From an uncultured Bacilli bacterium (lineage in GTDB: Bacteria; Bacillota_I; Bacilli_A; RF39; UBA660), in contig CAKPKL010000002.1 of the NCBI GenBank assembly GCA_934167485.1, positions 84,194-148,193 on the forward strand: a DNA stretch of 64,000 nucleotides, given 5' to 3'. Positions 35,851 through 45,008 of this stretch are shown one piece after another. The notes beneath the pieces were generated by a model that saw nothing but the letters and a program-made list of their open reading frames with translations, searched no databases and was not told the origin of the DNA. Numbering within the stretch: the stretch's first letter is position 1; every line of letters starts with the position of its first letter. Both the position numbers and the translations under genes were made by a program.

Positions 35851-36444
35851 TTATAGTTCTTTTACAAATTTTTTTATAATCATATTTACATTTGATTTAT
35901 ATTCATATAAATAACTTATTGACACAAGTATTGATCCTAGGAATGCTACTATCATGTCATCCATAGTATCACTAACACCTGTAGCTACTACTCTTTGTGG
36001 ATCTACATTAAATAATATACTTGATAAATATTCGAAAAATTCCCAGAGACTTGCCGTCATAAGTGTAAATGATATTATAAATATTATTGAAAACATTATA
36101 TTATTATTTTTTTTACACTTTACAAGGAAGAATATTGCTCCAAAAGCTGCTACTATTCCAGATAAGAAATGGGTAAATTTATCAAACCAAAATATCTTGC
36201 CATAAAAATTACATATGACACCTAAAAAATGAGACATAAATATAAATATTATATAAATTAAATTTATTCCATCACTTATATTCCATTTAAATAGTTTTCT
36301 AGCTATGTAAAGAGCATTTATAGTAAGTATTATTGAAATATCTTTTAATATGAACACCAAACTACTTTCTTTTGTAAATGCGATATTAAGTGAACAAATT
36401 ATGGATGTTAATACTAATATTACATTAATTTTCTTTATCATCAA
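35851..36444 (-). CDS. YjdF/DUF2238-like membrane protein
   Basis: A 197-residue membrane protein with about six hydrophobic segments and the pattern FWFDKFTHFLSGIVAAFGAI, SLWEFFEYLSS and SDTMDDMIVAFLGSIL. These match the DUF2238 family (YjdF of E. coli) with its Asp-Lys/His and DTxDD motifs. Function unknown. It overlaps rmuC by 20 bases and is in one operon with it. It borders the secretion region but is probably not part of it. Confidence 0.82.
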   Translation of the reverse strand: MMIKKINVILVLTSIICSLNIAFTKESSLVFILKDISIILTINALYIARKLFKWNISDGINLIYIIFIFMSHFLGVICNFYGKIFWFDKFTHFLSGIVAAFGAIFFLVKCKKNNNIMFSIIFIISFTLMTASLWEFFEYLSSILFNVDPQRVVATGVSDTMDDMIVAFLGSILVSISYLYEYKSNVNMIIKKFVKEL

Positions 36445-37495
36445 TACTCTCCATTTCTACCTGATTTATACTATTAAATCTTTTTGTTATTTTATCAGTT
36501 GTTGTGTGTATATCTTTTACATCTTTACTTACTGTTTCTATACTTCTATATAATTTATCCCATCTATCTTTATATCTTTTAAATTCCTCATCTAATAACC
36601 TTAATTCACCATGTATTATTTTAGCAAATTTATCTCTTTCGATATTTTTTATAATTATTTGAATAGTTGTAAGTGTACTAATAAGTGTTGTAGGACTTGT
36701 AATCCAAACTCTTTTTTTATATGCATATTCTAATAAATCTGTATGATATGCATTAATTTCTGCAAATATTGCCTCTGCAGGTAAGAAAAGTATTGCTTGA
36801 TCACTTGTTACACCAGGTATTATATATTTACTACTTATAGCATCTATATGTTTTTTCATGTCTGTTTTAAACATTTTTTCAGCTTGAGTACGAACATCAA
36901 CACTATTATTTTTATCTACCATTATTTGATAGTGTTCTAATGGAAATTTAGAATCAATTGCTATAGTTCCTAAAGGTTCCGGTGTAAATAAAACACAATC
37001 TGCTATAGTTCCATTACTAAAAGTATATTGTAATTGATATATTTTAGTATTATTTTTACCAAATACATTAGATAAAATGTGCTCTAAATTAACTTCACCA
37101 TATATACCTCTAGTTTTTTTATCTGTAAGTACACCTTGTAATGACACTATATCACCAGATAGTGTATCTATCTTTTTTTGCGCTTCATCTATTTTAGATA
37201 ATCTCTCTAATACATTTGTAAATGTTTTGTTAGTTTTCTCAAAATTTTCATCTAATCTTTCATTTACTTTATCATTAATAAGCCTCAATCTATTATCAAG
37301 TCTTTCTGTTTGATTGTTAAAATCTTCTGTCAAACTATGCGAAAAATCATTTTTAAATTCTCCTATTTCTTTAATTAAACTTATTTCTAATTTATTTATT
37401 CTTTCATCTGTATTTTTAGTATTATTTTTACCTAATAAAAGTACTACAATTAATACTAAAATAACAATTAATAATCCCAATATTATATATTCCAT
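36425..37495 (-). CDS. rmuC: RmuC family DNA recombination protein
   Basis: A 356-residue protein with an N-terminal membrane helix (about 3-22), a long coiled coil (about 30-120) and the RmuC nuclease-like core: KTRGIYGEVNLEHILSNVFG, DCVLFTPEPLGTIAIDSKFPLE and YIIPGVTSDQAILFLPAEAI. RmuC limits inversions at short repeats in E. coli. It is relevant that this genome carries inverted and homopolymer repeats, but no direct link is shown. Confidence 0.93.
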   Translation of the reverse strand: MEYIILGLLIVILVLIVVLLLGKNNTKNTDERINKLEISLIKEIGEFKNDFSHSLTEDFNNQTERLDNRLRLINDKVNERLDENFEKTNKTFTNVLERLSKIDEAQKKIDTLSGDIVSLQGVLTDKKTRGIYGEVNLEHILSNVFGKNNTKIYQLQYTFSNGTIADCVLFTPEPLGTIAIDSKFPLEHYQIMVDKNNSVDVRTQAEKMFKTDMKKHIDAISSKYIIPGVTSDQAILFLPAEAIFAEINAYHTDLLEYAYKKRVWITSPTTLISTLTTIQIIIKNIERDKFAKIIHGELRLLDEEFKRYKDRWDKLYRSIETVSKDVKDIHTTTDKITKRFNSINQVEMESIDDKEN

Positions 37496-37510
37496 ACTAT
37501 CACCATATCA

Positions 37511-37519
37511 ATTATATCA
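37511..37519 (-). promoter_or_regulatory. rmuC promoter, extended -10
   Basis: TGATATAAT on the minus strand 16-24 bases before the rmuC start; GGTGATAGT precedes the ATG. Confidence 0.6.
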
Positions 37520-37524
37520 TATAA

Positions 37525-37556
37525 CAAAAAAATAAGATATAGTTAAATATCTTATT
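37525..37556 (-). terminator. Terminator of the rhodanese gene
   Basis: A 10-bp stem AATAAGATAT/ATATCTTATT (37531-37540 with 37547-37556) and a run of T; overlaps the stop. Confidence 0.87.
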
Positions 37557-37839
37557 CACTTAATACCCATGCTTCATATCCTCCAGTTATATTAATTACA
37601 TTATAATTTTGATTTAACAATATTTGACATAATTTTCTACTTTGCATACCTTTTTGACAATATATGTAATATATTTCATTTTTATTTAAATACTTATCAG
37701 GTTTTATAAGTAATTCATTTAAGGTAATATTTGAAGCATTTTTTATATGTCCATTATTATAACTAGTATTACTTCTTATATCTATTAAATTAATATTATT
37801 TAAATTTTTTATTTCAGATATAGAAACACTTTTAATCAT
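37552..37839 (-). CDS. Rhodanese-like domain protein
   Basis: A 95-residue single rhodanese domain: NLIDIRSNTSYNNGHIKNA, catalytic Cys in YIYCQKGMQSRKLC and the final NITGGYEAWVLSE. Such proteins transfer sulfane sulfur. It sits 55 bases after virD4 on the same strand; two TATAAT hexamers in that gap could serve as promoters. A role in the secretion system is not implied. Confidence 0.93.
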   Translation of the reverse strand: MIKSVSISEIKNLNNINLIDIRSNTSYNNGHIKNASNITLNELLIKPDKYLNKNEIYYIYCQKGMQSRKLCQILLNQNYNVINITGGYEAWVLSE

Positions 37840-37894
37840 ATAACCACCCTAGTACATTATATGATTATATTTAAAGTTAATAAATTTAATTAGT

Positions 37895-39967
37895 CTATTC
37901 GTCAAAGAAGAAATCATCAAAAAATTGGTCGTCCGTAATTCCCTTTTTATCCTTTTTCTCTTCTTCATAATGTTTATTTTCATCTATTGGTTCAATAAGT
38001 TCTGGTTTATTTTGAACTAAATTAGATTCAGCTTTTAATTTTTCTTGCCTTTCTTCTTCTTCAAGTTCCGCTATTTTAGCATCTATTCTTTTAACCAAAT
38101 CATCTACATTGAATCCACCACCATTATTTGATGGTTTAGAAGGGGCAAAAGGATTAAATGGTGTATCTGAGCCTCCAAATGGCATAGGTGCTCTACCTCC
38201 AAATGGACTATCTTCTGAAGAGGAATTACCATTAAGCATTCCATTTATTTTTTCTTCTCTTTTCTTATTTACAAAATTCTTTAAATCAAATGTTTGAACA
38301 GGCGTTTTAGATCTTTGCGGATATGCTGCTTTAGGAAAATTATGTCCCCAATTCATTTGATAATTAGGAGTTAATTTTGTCTTAAATGGCATCGTTCTAA
38401 GTCTTAGTATTATTGTTTCCCATTGCTCTAATCTTTGTAAATCACTTACTGTTACAAGTGGTGTTGAAGATGTTTTTTCTTTTTCTTTTGATTTTACTTC
38501 TCCACACATTTTACTTATCTCTTCAAGAGCAGATAATTCTGTACTTATTAGGTATACTATATTACCACAGTTACCTTTTATTGTTTCTCCATTTTCTTTA
38601 CCATATACCTCATATAGTTGGGCAAAGTTTTGAATTATAAATGTAAATCTTATATTTCTTGAACGAGCGGCTGTAACCATAGTTGTTACATCTTTAAGTG
38701 GTGGCATATTTGCAAACTCATCTAGGATAAAATTAGTTCTATGATTTAACTTTCCACCTGATTCTTGCGCTACTGAAATAAGTGTTTCATAACATTGTTT
38801 TAAGAATATTGTTACTAATGAATGATAAGTAGTTTTTTCATCTTGTATAACAATAAATACTGCTGTTTTTTTTCTACCAATATCTCTCATATCAAAATCA
38901 TTATTTGATAACATTTCTGATAGATTAGCACGTGATGCGAATAATTGTATTTTTTGCTTAAATACTGATAATATACTACCCTTTGTCTCACTTGGAGCCA
39001 TTAAAGTAGATGAGGCTTTAGTATATGCTGTTCCACTTGGATCTTTATAACTAAAATAATCCTTTACATATGTTGTATTTGCAAGTTTTTCTTCCCCAAC
39101 TGTAGTCATTAAACTAATACTATTTAAATTAATTTCTTCTGGTTTTGCATCTTCAAACAAAGCACAAGCAAGACCTGCAAAATAGTCTGCAGAAGTATTT
39201 TCCCAGAACGGATCTTGACCTTTAGCTGATGGATCATGAAGTATATTGGCAGCCAAATCCTCTAATAACTCTACTGATTTATCTATATTTCCATCTTTAT
39301 ATAACGAATAAGGTAAATACATAGGATTCCAAGCATTACCTTGTTGTGGATCACGGAAGTTTAAAAGTACTATATTGTATCCTAAACTCTTTAGATAGTT
39401 TGCTGTATTTTCATATATTTCACCTTTTGGGTCAGTAATTATCATAGATTCATCATGTTTTGCTAATAAATTTACCATAGGTAAAACTGTAGTTTGGGTT
39501 TTACCTGCACCTGTTGAACCTATTACTAAGTTGTGATATCCACCATTATCTACCCAAACTTTCTTAGGAGTCATTTTAAGTGGTATACCTGCTGCATCTG
39601 CTTTTGGTGACAATGGGTCTACTGGTTTTACATCCAACCCATTTTCTATTTCTTTATCTTTAGCCCATCTTGCATAATTTTTTTCCTTCTTTTGACCTAT
39701 AGTTAAACCAATACCTACATCGTCTTCTTTTTCTAAAAAGACAGATTTAACTCCGGCAAAAGCAGCTACAATACCAGCTATAAAAAATACCATTGTAGCA
39801 GCAAGATTTTTTAAAGAAAATCCTAAAAACAAATTAATAGTAAACGATTCACCAGCTATAAATTCTGATACGTTTGCTACTGCGAGTGCTACAACACATA
39901 GCCAAACAAATGCAAATATACAGAATATTGTAACGTCCTTTGCTTCAGCTTTAAATTTTAATTTCAT
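37895..39967 (-). CDS. virD4: VirD4/TraG-type coupling ATPase
   Basis: A 690-residue T4SS coupling protein. Two membrane helices near residues 12-35 and 53-75, Walker A GSTGAGKT at 150-157, the DPKGEIYENT segment, and Walker B in FILDEFANMPP followed by TAARSRNIRFTFIIQN. The C-terminal tail is Pro/Asn/Gly-rich, then acidic. It recruits substrates to the secretion channel. In the block it follows the candidate VirB8-like genes. No relaxase is found, so the substrate is more likely protein than DNA. Confidence 0.95.
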   Translation of the reverse strand: MKLKFKAEAKDVTIFCIFAFVWLCVVALAVANVSEFIAGESFTINLFLGFSLKNLAATMVFFIAGIVAAFAGVKSVFLEKEDDVGIGLTIGQKKEKNYARWAKDKEIENGLDVKPVDPLSPKADAAGIPLKMTPKKVWVDNGGYHNLVIGSTGAGKTQTTVLPMVNLLAKHDESMIITDPKGEIYENTANYLKSLGYNIVLLNFRDPQQGNAWNPMYLPYSLYKDGNIDKSVELLEDLAANILHDPSAKGQDPFWENTSADYFAGLACALFEDAKPEEINLNSISLMTTVGEEKLANTTYVKDYFSYKDPSGTAYTKASSTLMAPSETKGSILSVFKQKIQLFASRANLSEMLSNNDFDMRDIGRKKTAVFIVIQDEKTTYHSLVTIFLKQCYETLISVAQESGGKLNHRTNFILDEFANMPPLKDVTTMVTAARSRNIRFTFIIQNFAQLYEVYGKENGETIKGNCGNIVYLISTELSALEEISKMCGEVKSKEKEKTSSTPLVTVSDLQRLEQWETIILRLRTMPFKTKLTPNYQMNWGHNFPKAAYPQRSKTPVQTFDLKNFVNKKREEKINGMLNGNSSSEDSPFGGRAPMPFGGSDTPFNPFAPSKPSNNGGGFNVDDLVKRIDAKIAELEEEERQEKLKAESNLVQNKPELIEPIDENKHYEEEKKDKKGITDDQFFDDFFFDE

Positions 39968-39985
39968 TATCTCACCTTATTCTAA

Positions 39986-40465
39986 TTACTTATCATAATT
40001 TGTTATATCTACAGTATAATCATCTAAATATACCTTATAATTCATCACACCATTTGTCACAATTATAAACAAATTGTTATTTTTGTCAGTAATATAATAT
40101 TTCTGACCAGATATCTTATATGTACTTATTGAAGAAATTGTTGGATAAATTGTATTTACATAATTTACAAAACTATCATAACTTGGAAATTTAATATTTC
40201 TATAATTTTCATCTAGCATATTATAAGCTTTTAAAGTATCAGTCGAAAGAATAGAAATATAATCATTTAAATAAATGGTACATAACTCCTGCTTGCTAAT
40301 ATTAAAACTATAATATTCATTCGCTTCATACTTTTTAGGAGTTACTGGTAATTTACTTACATCAATAATTCCTTCGCTTTTTTTAGCAGTAAAATAATCT
40401 ATAAAAAACAAAGATATAATTAAAACTATTAAAACTATAATTACTATACTTATTTTTTTATTCAT
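39986..40465 (-). CDS. Membrane-anchored protein, candidate VirB8/NTF2-like (copy b)
   Basis: A 159-residue protein with one N-terminal membrane helix (about 5-22) and an exposed domain of about 130 residues. The pattern LCTIYLNDYISILSTDTLKAYNMLDENYR, seen here as a helix pair before beta strands, is what an NTF2-fold VirB8/TcpC protein would show. No residue motif confirms it. It lies between the next gene and virD4 with gaps of 2 and 18 bases. Confidence 0.6.
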   Translation of the reverse strand: MNKKISIVIIVLIVLIISLFFIDYFTAKKSEGIIDVSKLPVTPKKYEANEYYSFNISKQELCTIYLNDYISILSTDTLKAYNMLDENYRNIKFPSYDSFVNYVNTIYPTISSISTYKISGQKYYITDKNNNLFIIVTNGVMNYKVYLDDYTVDITNYDK

Positions 40466-40467
40466 AT

Positions 40468-40968
40468 CTATCCCTCAAAAATTTCTCCATCATATGGTTC
40501 TATACTAAAAGTCATATTATTTGTATATAAATAAACTATAAAATAATAATTTTGACTTTGACCTACACTATCCATTAATTCTTGTCTATATGTTCCATAA
40601 ACATAATACTTATAAATACTTTTATCTAATTGTTGATAATACATTTTTCTAGATGAAAAAACATCATTGAAATCAAATTTTTTTATATAATTAAATATAT
40701 TATCTTGTGATATATTATTTTCTTTTATATATTCACTGTTAATTATATTAATTAAATTATCATAGTCATCATTCTGTGAATAAGTTATATATTTGTCTAT
40801 ACATGAAGAAACTTCAAAAAATTTATTTTGGTCTGTAACTATTTTTATTGAATTATCAATAGTATCTTTTTTATTATAAAAAGATACTATCTTAATAATC
40901 ATTACAATAATTAAACCAATTCCCAATAAAATCAACATTATTTTTTGATTTTTATCTATTTTATCCAT
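40468..40968 (-). CDS. Membrane-anchored protein, candidate VirB8/NTF2-like (copy a)
   Basis: A 166-residue protein with an N-terminal membrane helix (about 10-28) and an exposed domain of similar size to the next gene. Pattern: a helix around YITYSQNDDYDNLINIINSE, then strands ending in YGTYRQELMDS and YYFIVYLYTNN. It follows the wall hydrolase by 11 bases. Together with its neighbour it could supply the periplasm-facing scaffold of the T4SS, which no other gene here provides. Inference from size, topology and place. Confidence 0.6.
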   Translation of the reverse strand: MDKIDKNQKIMLILLGIGLIIVMIIKIVSFYNKKDTIDNSIKIVTDQNKFFEVSSCIDKYITYSQNDDYDNLINIINSEYIKENNISQDNIFNYIKKFDFNDVFSSRKMYYQQLDKSIYKYYVYGTYRQELMDSVGQSQNYYFIVYLYTNNMTFSIEPYDGEIFEG

Positions 40969-40979
40969 TATATCACCTT

Positions 40980-42410
40980 TTAATATCCAAATATTTTTTG
41001 TCTTAAATTCAATTTGCCTTGCATTTGAAAAATTGTATATCTAGATTGTTCCCAAGCCGTAACACGTGTACCTGATGCATGTTCTCCACCTGCATTTAAG
41101 CACTTTTCTACAAACTCTTGATGAGTTGAATATATTGTTTTTACGCCAGCACGATCTGGATCCATATAATAATATCCTCCAGCTCCGGAACTACCATATT
41201 CATGTTTTCCTAAGCTTGAATATATCATTTGCATTCCAGCATATGTTCCAGGTAGTCCTATACCATTTAAATCTGCACCTGCAGCCTTTCTTGATTCATA
41301 TGTTGACTTAATAAAATTAGCCATTGAACCACCTTCTTGATATCTTGCAAGTACTCCAGCATATCCTCTTACACCATCTGCAACAGATGAATATCTAGGA
41401 CCAGCAGAACATCCCTTACCATTAGTTATTCCTATACCCCAAAAGTTATTTGTAGTACCACAATTTTTAAAAGCCTGTTCCGTTCCAGCCGTAACTACTG
41501 CAAGTTCTGGGTTAACTCCGCTAGATATTGCAGCATCATATATTTCTTTAGCTTTTGCTGCAAAATTACTACAAAAACTAGCATTATTTGACCTATTACA
41601 ATAATCATTCATTTTAGCAACAAATTCTTCTTTAGTTAAATTTGTAGTTGTTAATGAAAACCCATCAACAGATGATATTATAGGTCTTGGATCATCTGCT
41701 TTTACATAATTTAGTGGATTTAATTCTGATCCTTTACTTCTGCTAGTACGGATTTCAAAATGAAGATGTGGTCCCGTTGAGGAACCAGAATGTCCAAGTT
41801 TACCTATAACTTGTCCTCTTTCTACTGCATCACCAGCCATTACTGTTATTGAATCTTTAGCTAAATGAGCATAATAAGTATAGTTACCATCTGGGTGTTG
41901 TATAATTACATAATTGCCATATCCTCCACCATCTGTATTTCCATAATATCCATTATCATTAAAAGATGTTTGAGATTTATTAGCAGGATATACTACTACT
42001 CCTGAATTTGAAGCTACTACATTATCATAATTAGCAGCACCTGTACTACTTCCAATATCTAAACCTTTATGTGCTGAATTTCTAAAACTCTCTTCACTAT
42101 TAAAATCAGAAGTAATCTTAATTGTACTAGGACTACCTTTAGCAAATAATTTACCATTTTCCTCAGTAGTCTCTAAACTTCCTATTGGCCACCAATATGC
42201 TATATTAATAGCTTCTTTTACTTCTACTACAGTTTCTTCTTGTTCTCCAGCTAATTCTTCATATTGGTCTTTAGCATCATATATCTCTCTCATCATATCT
42301 CTAACCCCTCTTTTATTTTCAGGGTTTACATAATCATAAGCACTTACACTATATACAAATGAAAATAATGTTATAAAAACAACAATAAAATTTATATATT
42401 TTTTTAACAT
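40980..42410 (-). CDS. Two-domain cell-wall hydrolase (M23 peptidase + glucosaminidase-like)
   Basis: A 476-residue secreted protein: signal peptide (about 1-24), a linker, an M23 metallopeptidase domain with HKGLDIG and GPHLHFEIR ligands (about 120-235), then a glucosaminidase/lysozyme-like domain with AGTEQAFKNCGTTNNFWGIG (about 260-420). Gram-positive T4SS loci encode such bifunctional hydrolases (as CwlT/TcpG do) to open the peptidoglycan. The start at 42410 fits AGAGGTGATA. The last segment repeats residues typical of a surface-exposed end. Confidence 0.9.
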   Translation of the reverse strand: MLKKYINFIVVFITLFSFVYSVSAYDYVNPENKRGVRDMMREIYDAKDQYEELAGEQEETVVEVKEAINIAYWWPIGSLETTEENGKLFAKGSPSTIKITSDFNSEESFRNSAHKGLDIGSSTGAANYDNVVASNSGVVVYPANKSQTSFNDNGYYGNTDGGGYGNYVIIQHPDGNYTYYAHLAKDSITVMAGDAVERGQVIGKLGHSGSSTGPHLHFEIRTSRSKGSELNPLNYVKADDPRPIISSVDGFSLTTTNLTKEEFVAKMNDYCNRSNNASFCSNFAAKAKEIYDAAISSGVNPELAVVTAGTEQAFKNCGTTNNFWGIGITNGKGCSAGPRYSSVADGVRGYAGVLARYQEGGSMANFIKSTYESRKAAGADLNGIGLPGTYAGMQMIYSSLGKHEYGSSGAGGYYYMDPDRAGVKTIYSTHQEFVEKCLNAGGEHASGTRVTAWEQSRYTIFQMQGKLNLRQKIFGY

Positions 42411-42428
42411 TATATCACCTCTTAACAA

Positions 42429-43085
42429 CTATATTTTATTTTCTTTTTTCTTTTTAAAACTAACATAATAAATAATAATTCCACCTACTATAATTATAAA
42501 ACTAGGAATAATTATATATAAATATTTAAAATAATTTGTATAATCTGATTCACTAAACTCAATCATTATATGATTATCTCCACCTCTTGTTAAATTCCAT
42601 ATATAAGAATTCCCATCTTGTTCTATAGAATTTGTTGAAATAACTTTATGATTGGTAGTAAAAATAAATTTTACAGTATCTAAATTATCATAATAATCAA
42701 AGCAATTAAAATTATTTCCTGTATCTATACTTATAATATCATCTGATACTGTAATTGAATAATTTGTATAACATTGATTTAAAATAGATAAACCTTTAAT
42801 ATCATCAAGAAGCATTGATTTATTATACTCTACACCTAATTTATTATCATCACTTAAAGATTTAACACTATAATCTTCTTTTGAAAATTCATCTTTAGTT
42901 AACAGTGATTCAAATGATTCTCTAAGTGTCCATCCAGATTCATCTTGAATATCAAATTTTGATTTATCATACTCTAATAAAGTTAATTTTTCCTTTACAT
43001 TTGGGCCATTTACACTTACTTCATACTGTGCTGAACAACCACATAAAATAAACAATCCAATAAAAAATATTATTAATTTCTTCAT
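42429..43085 (-). CDS. Predicted lipoprotein with C-terminal membrane helix
   Basis: A 218-residue protein with a lipoprotein signal (LFILCGC, Cys about 17), an exposed domain with several aromatic residues, and a C-terminal membrane helix (about 190-210) with a Lys-rich tail. Both ends would be held at the membrane. No homologue recognised. It sits between the C39-like peptidase and the wall hydrolase in the T4SS operon, so it is probably a machine part. Confidence 0.7.
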   Translation of the reverse strand: MKKLIIFFIGLFILCGCSAQYEVSVNGPNVKEKLTLLEYDKSKFDIQDESGWTLRESFESLLTKDEFSKEDYSVKSLSDDNKLGVEYNKSMLLDDIKGLSILNQCYTNYSITVSDDIISIDTGNNFNCFDYYDNLDTVKFIFTTNHKVISTNSIEQDGNSYIWNLTRGGDNHIMIEFSESDYTNYFKYLYIIIPSFIIIVGGIIIYYVSFKKKKENKI

Positions 43086-43091
43086 ATCACA

Positions 43092-44990
43092 CTAATCCTT
43101 TTTTTCATATACAACAACACTATAAACTTTGTAGTAATCATATAGAGATGTCATATTTGTTCCTGCTGGATCCATTATATAAATATCTCCTGTCGATGAA
43201 TCAACATAATCAAGAGCAACATAATGATGAGCAGATTTTCTACCTTTTTTACCCACATGCAAAATGAAATAATACTTATTTGAATCATAACTTGAAATTT
43301 TACTTGCCAATGATGATTTACTCATCCCTACTGTAGAAAACTCTGTTTGTTTTATGAAAAAAGGCGCTAAATTTTTAACACTTCCCCAGTATAATCCACC
43401 ACCACTTGTAAAACTAAATTTTTTAGCAGCTATTCCTGGATCTAAAGAATCAGTTGTAATCGCAGTACCACTTCTAGCTATTTGAATTGATAAGGATGTG
43501 ACTAAACATCCAATACTACACATAGTTCCACCTGGATTACCTATTTTTTTATTACTCCAGCTTTGTTTACATTGTGTCCAACTTCTAAAACTACCAACAG
43601 CAGCAGTGCCACTATTATTTATAGGTGGATTATCTTCTTCTATTGATGTATCTTCATCTAAAAAATATTTTCTCTCTAAGAATTGTTTTAAAAACTCATC
43701 ATATTTATTACGATCTAATAAATAGCCTAAATCTTCGGTTTGATATGTTTCTCCTTCTGCACATGTTATACTTTGAATACCTATTTCTGAATCCTTTAAA
43801 ACATGTTCTTGTGTCCTAACACCAGATTCATTTTGACAATACTCATTTACTTGCTTAGATACCATATGTTGTGCGAGAAGTTCCATATCGTGTTGACTTT
43901 TAGTACTACTTAACTTATAATTACTCCAATCATAATCATAAGCAAATTCAGCAATTGGTTTTTTCCTTGCTGTTTTTGCTCTATCTTCTTTAGTTAGATT
44001 GGAACTAAATATAACATTCATGTCATCAGATTGCATATTTAGTGTAGACATTAAAAGTGGTAAATCAAGATAAACTCCATAATCATCTCTATATGTAGTA
44101 TATAAGTTATACATTTTAAAGAAAAAATCATATACCATATTCTTATCATAATCTTTACCATACTCACTAATAGTTGGATAAAAATCCTCTAATGAATCCA
44201 AATCAGCTTCGTTATATTTTCTTCTTAAATATTTTGTAGTTTTTGTTGAATCTAGTTTTAAACTCTTAAATTTATTAGAATTTGGTTCATATATATCTAC
44301 ATAAGCATATAAATTTGTATTATCTATATTATAATTTATAGCCTCTTCTCCAGATTTATCTTCATCTACTGCATTTACATCATTTGATTTTTTATTAATT
44401 TTACCTTCAGCATCCTTTTCTGAAATAGAATCAGCATGTCCTAATTTTATTGAATTCAAAAAAATCATAGATGAAGGAATTATCATAGCAAGTATCATAA
44501 ATGGAATTAATGAACCTAACAAAGCTATTGATAGATATTTAACAACTTGGTAAGTCATCTTAAAGCTTGAACCTCCACCATCAGATGTTTGCTCTTCTAC
44601 TTGTTTTTGACCTCCACCCATTAATTTATCAAGTGCATTGAGTGCAAAATTTTTCTTTTTTGCATTTGATATTACCTTTTGACCTAACTCACTATTAACA
44701 GCTTTATCTGCTAGTGGTTTTGGTACACCAAGAGATTGTACTCCCTTAGATGCCAGTTCATTAGTTGCTTTGCTATTACTTGTATTAGGTCTTTTTCTTG
44801 GCATATTTAATTTTTGTTCCGCTGAAGAACTATTAGAAGGACTATTATTTAAAGTGCTATTTCTATTATTATTTAAATTTTTATTATATGATTTTACCTT
44901 TTCTTCTAATCTTTTAGCTTCATTTTGGGCACTTAAATTCTTAACATAATTTTCTTTATTATTTTTTAAGAATACATCTTTATTATTCAT
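43092..44990 (-). CDS. Membrane-anchored C39-like cysteine peptidase of the T4SS operon
   Basis: A 632-residue protein. Residues 1-145 are Asn/Lys/Ser-rich and probably cytosolic; a membrane helix lies near 150-180; then a long exposed region (about 200-460); then a papain-like C39_2-type domain (about 465-630) with Cys491 in TMCSIGCLVTSL, His588/589 in SAHHYVALDYV and Asp607 in MDPAG. It may process exported proteins or the cell wall. It starts 18 bases after the virB4 stop. Alternative: a transporter-independent peptidase for substrates of the system. Confidence 0.8.
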   Translation of the reverse strand: MNNKDVFLKNNKENYVKNLSAQNEAKRLEEKVKSYNKNLNNNRNSTLNNSPSNSSSAEQKLNMPRKRPNTSNSKATNELASKGVQSLGVPKPLADKAVNSELGQKVISNAKKKNFALNALDKLMGGGQKQVEEQTSDGGGSSFKMTYQVVKYLSIALLGSLIPFMILAMIIPSSMIFLNSIKLGHADSISEKDAEGKINKKSNDVNAVDEDKSGEEAINYNIDNTNLYAYVDIYEPNSNKFKSLKLDSTKTTKYLRRKYNEADLDSLEDFYPTISEYGKDYDKNMVYDFFFKMYNLYTTYRDDYGVYLDLPLLMSTLNMQSDDMNVIFSSNLTKEDRAKTARKKPIAEFAYDYDWSNYKLSSTKSQHDMELLAQHMVSKQVNEYCQNESGVRTQEHVLKDSEIGIQSITCAEGETYQTEDLGYLLDRNKYDEFLKQFLERKYFLDEDTSIEEDNPPINNSGTAAVGSFRSWTQCKQSWSNKKIGNPGGTMCSIGCLVTSLSIQIARSGTAITTDSLDPGIAAKKFSFTSGGGLYWGSVKNLAPFFIKQTEFSTVGMSKSSLASKISSYDSNKYYFILHVGKKGRKSAHHYVALDYVDSSTGDIYIMDPAGTNMTSLYDYYKVYSVVVYEKKD

Positions 44991-45008
44991 TTAAGCACCT
45001 CCTAAATA

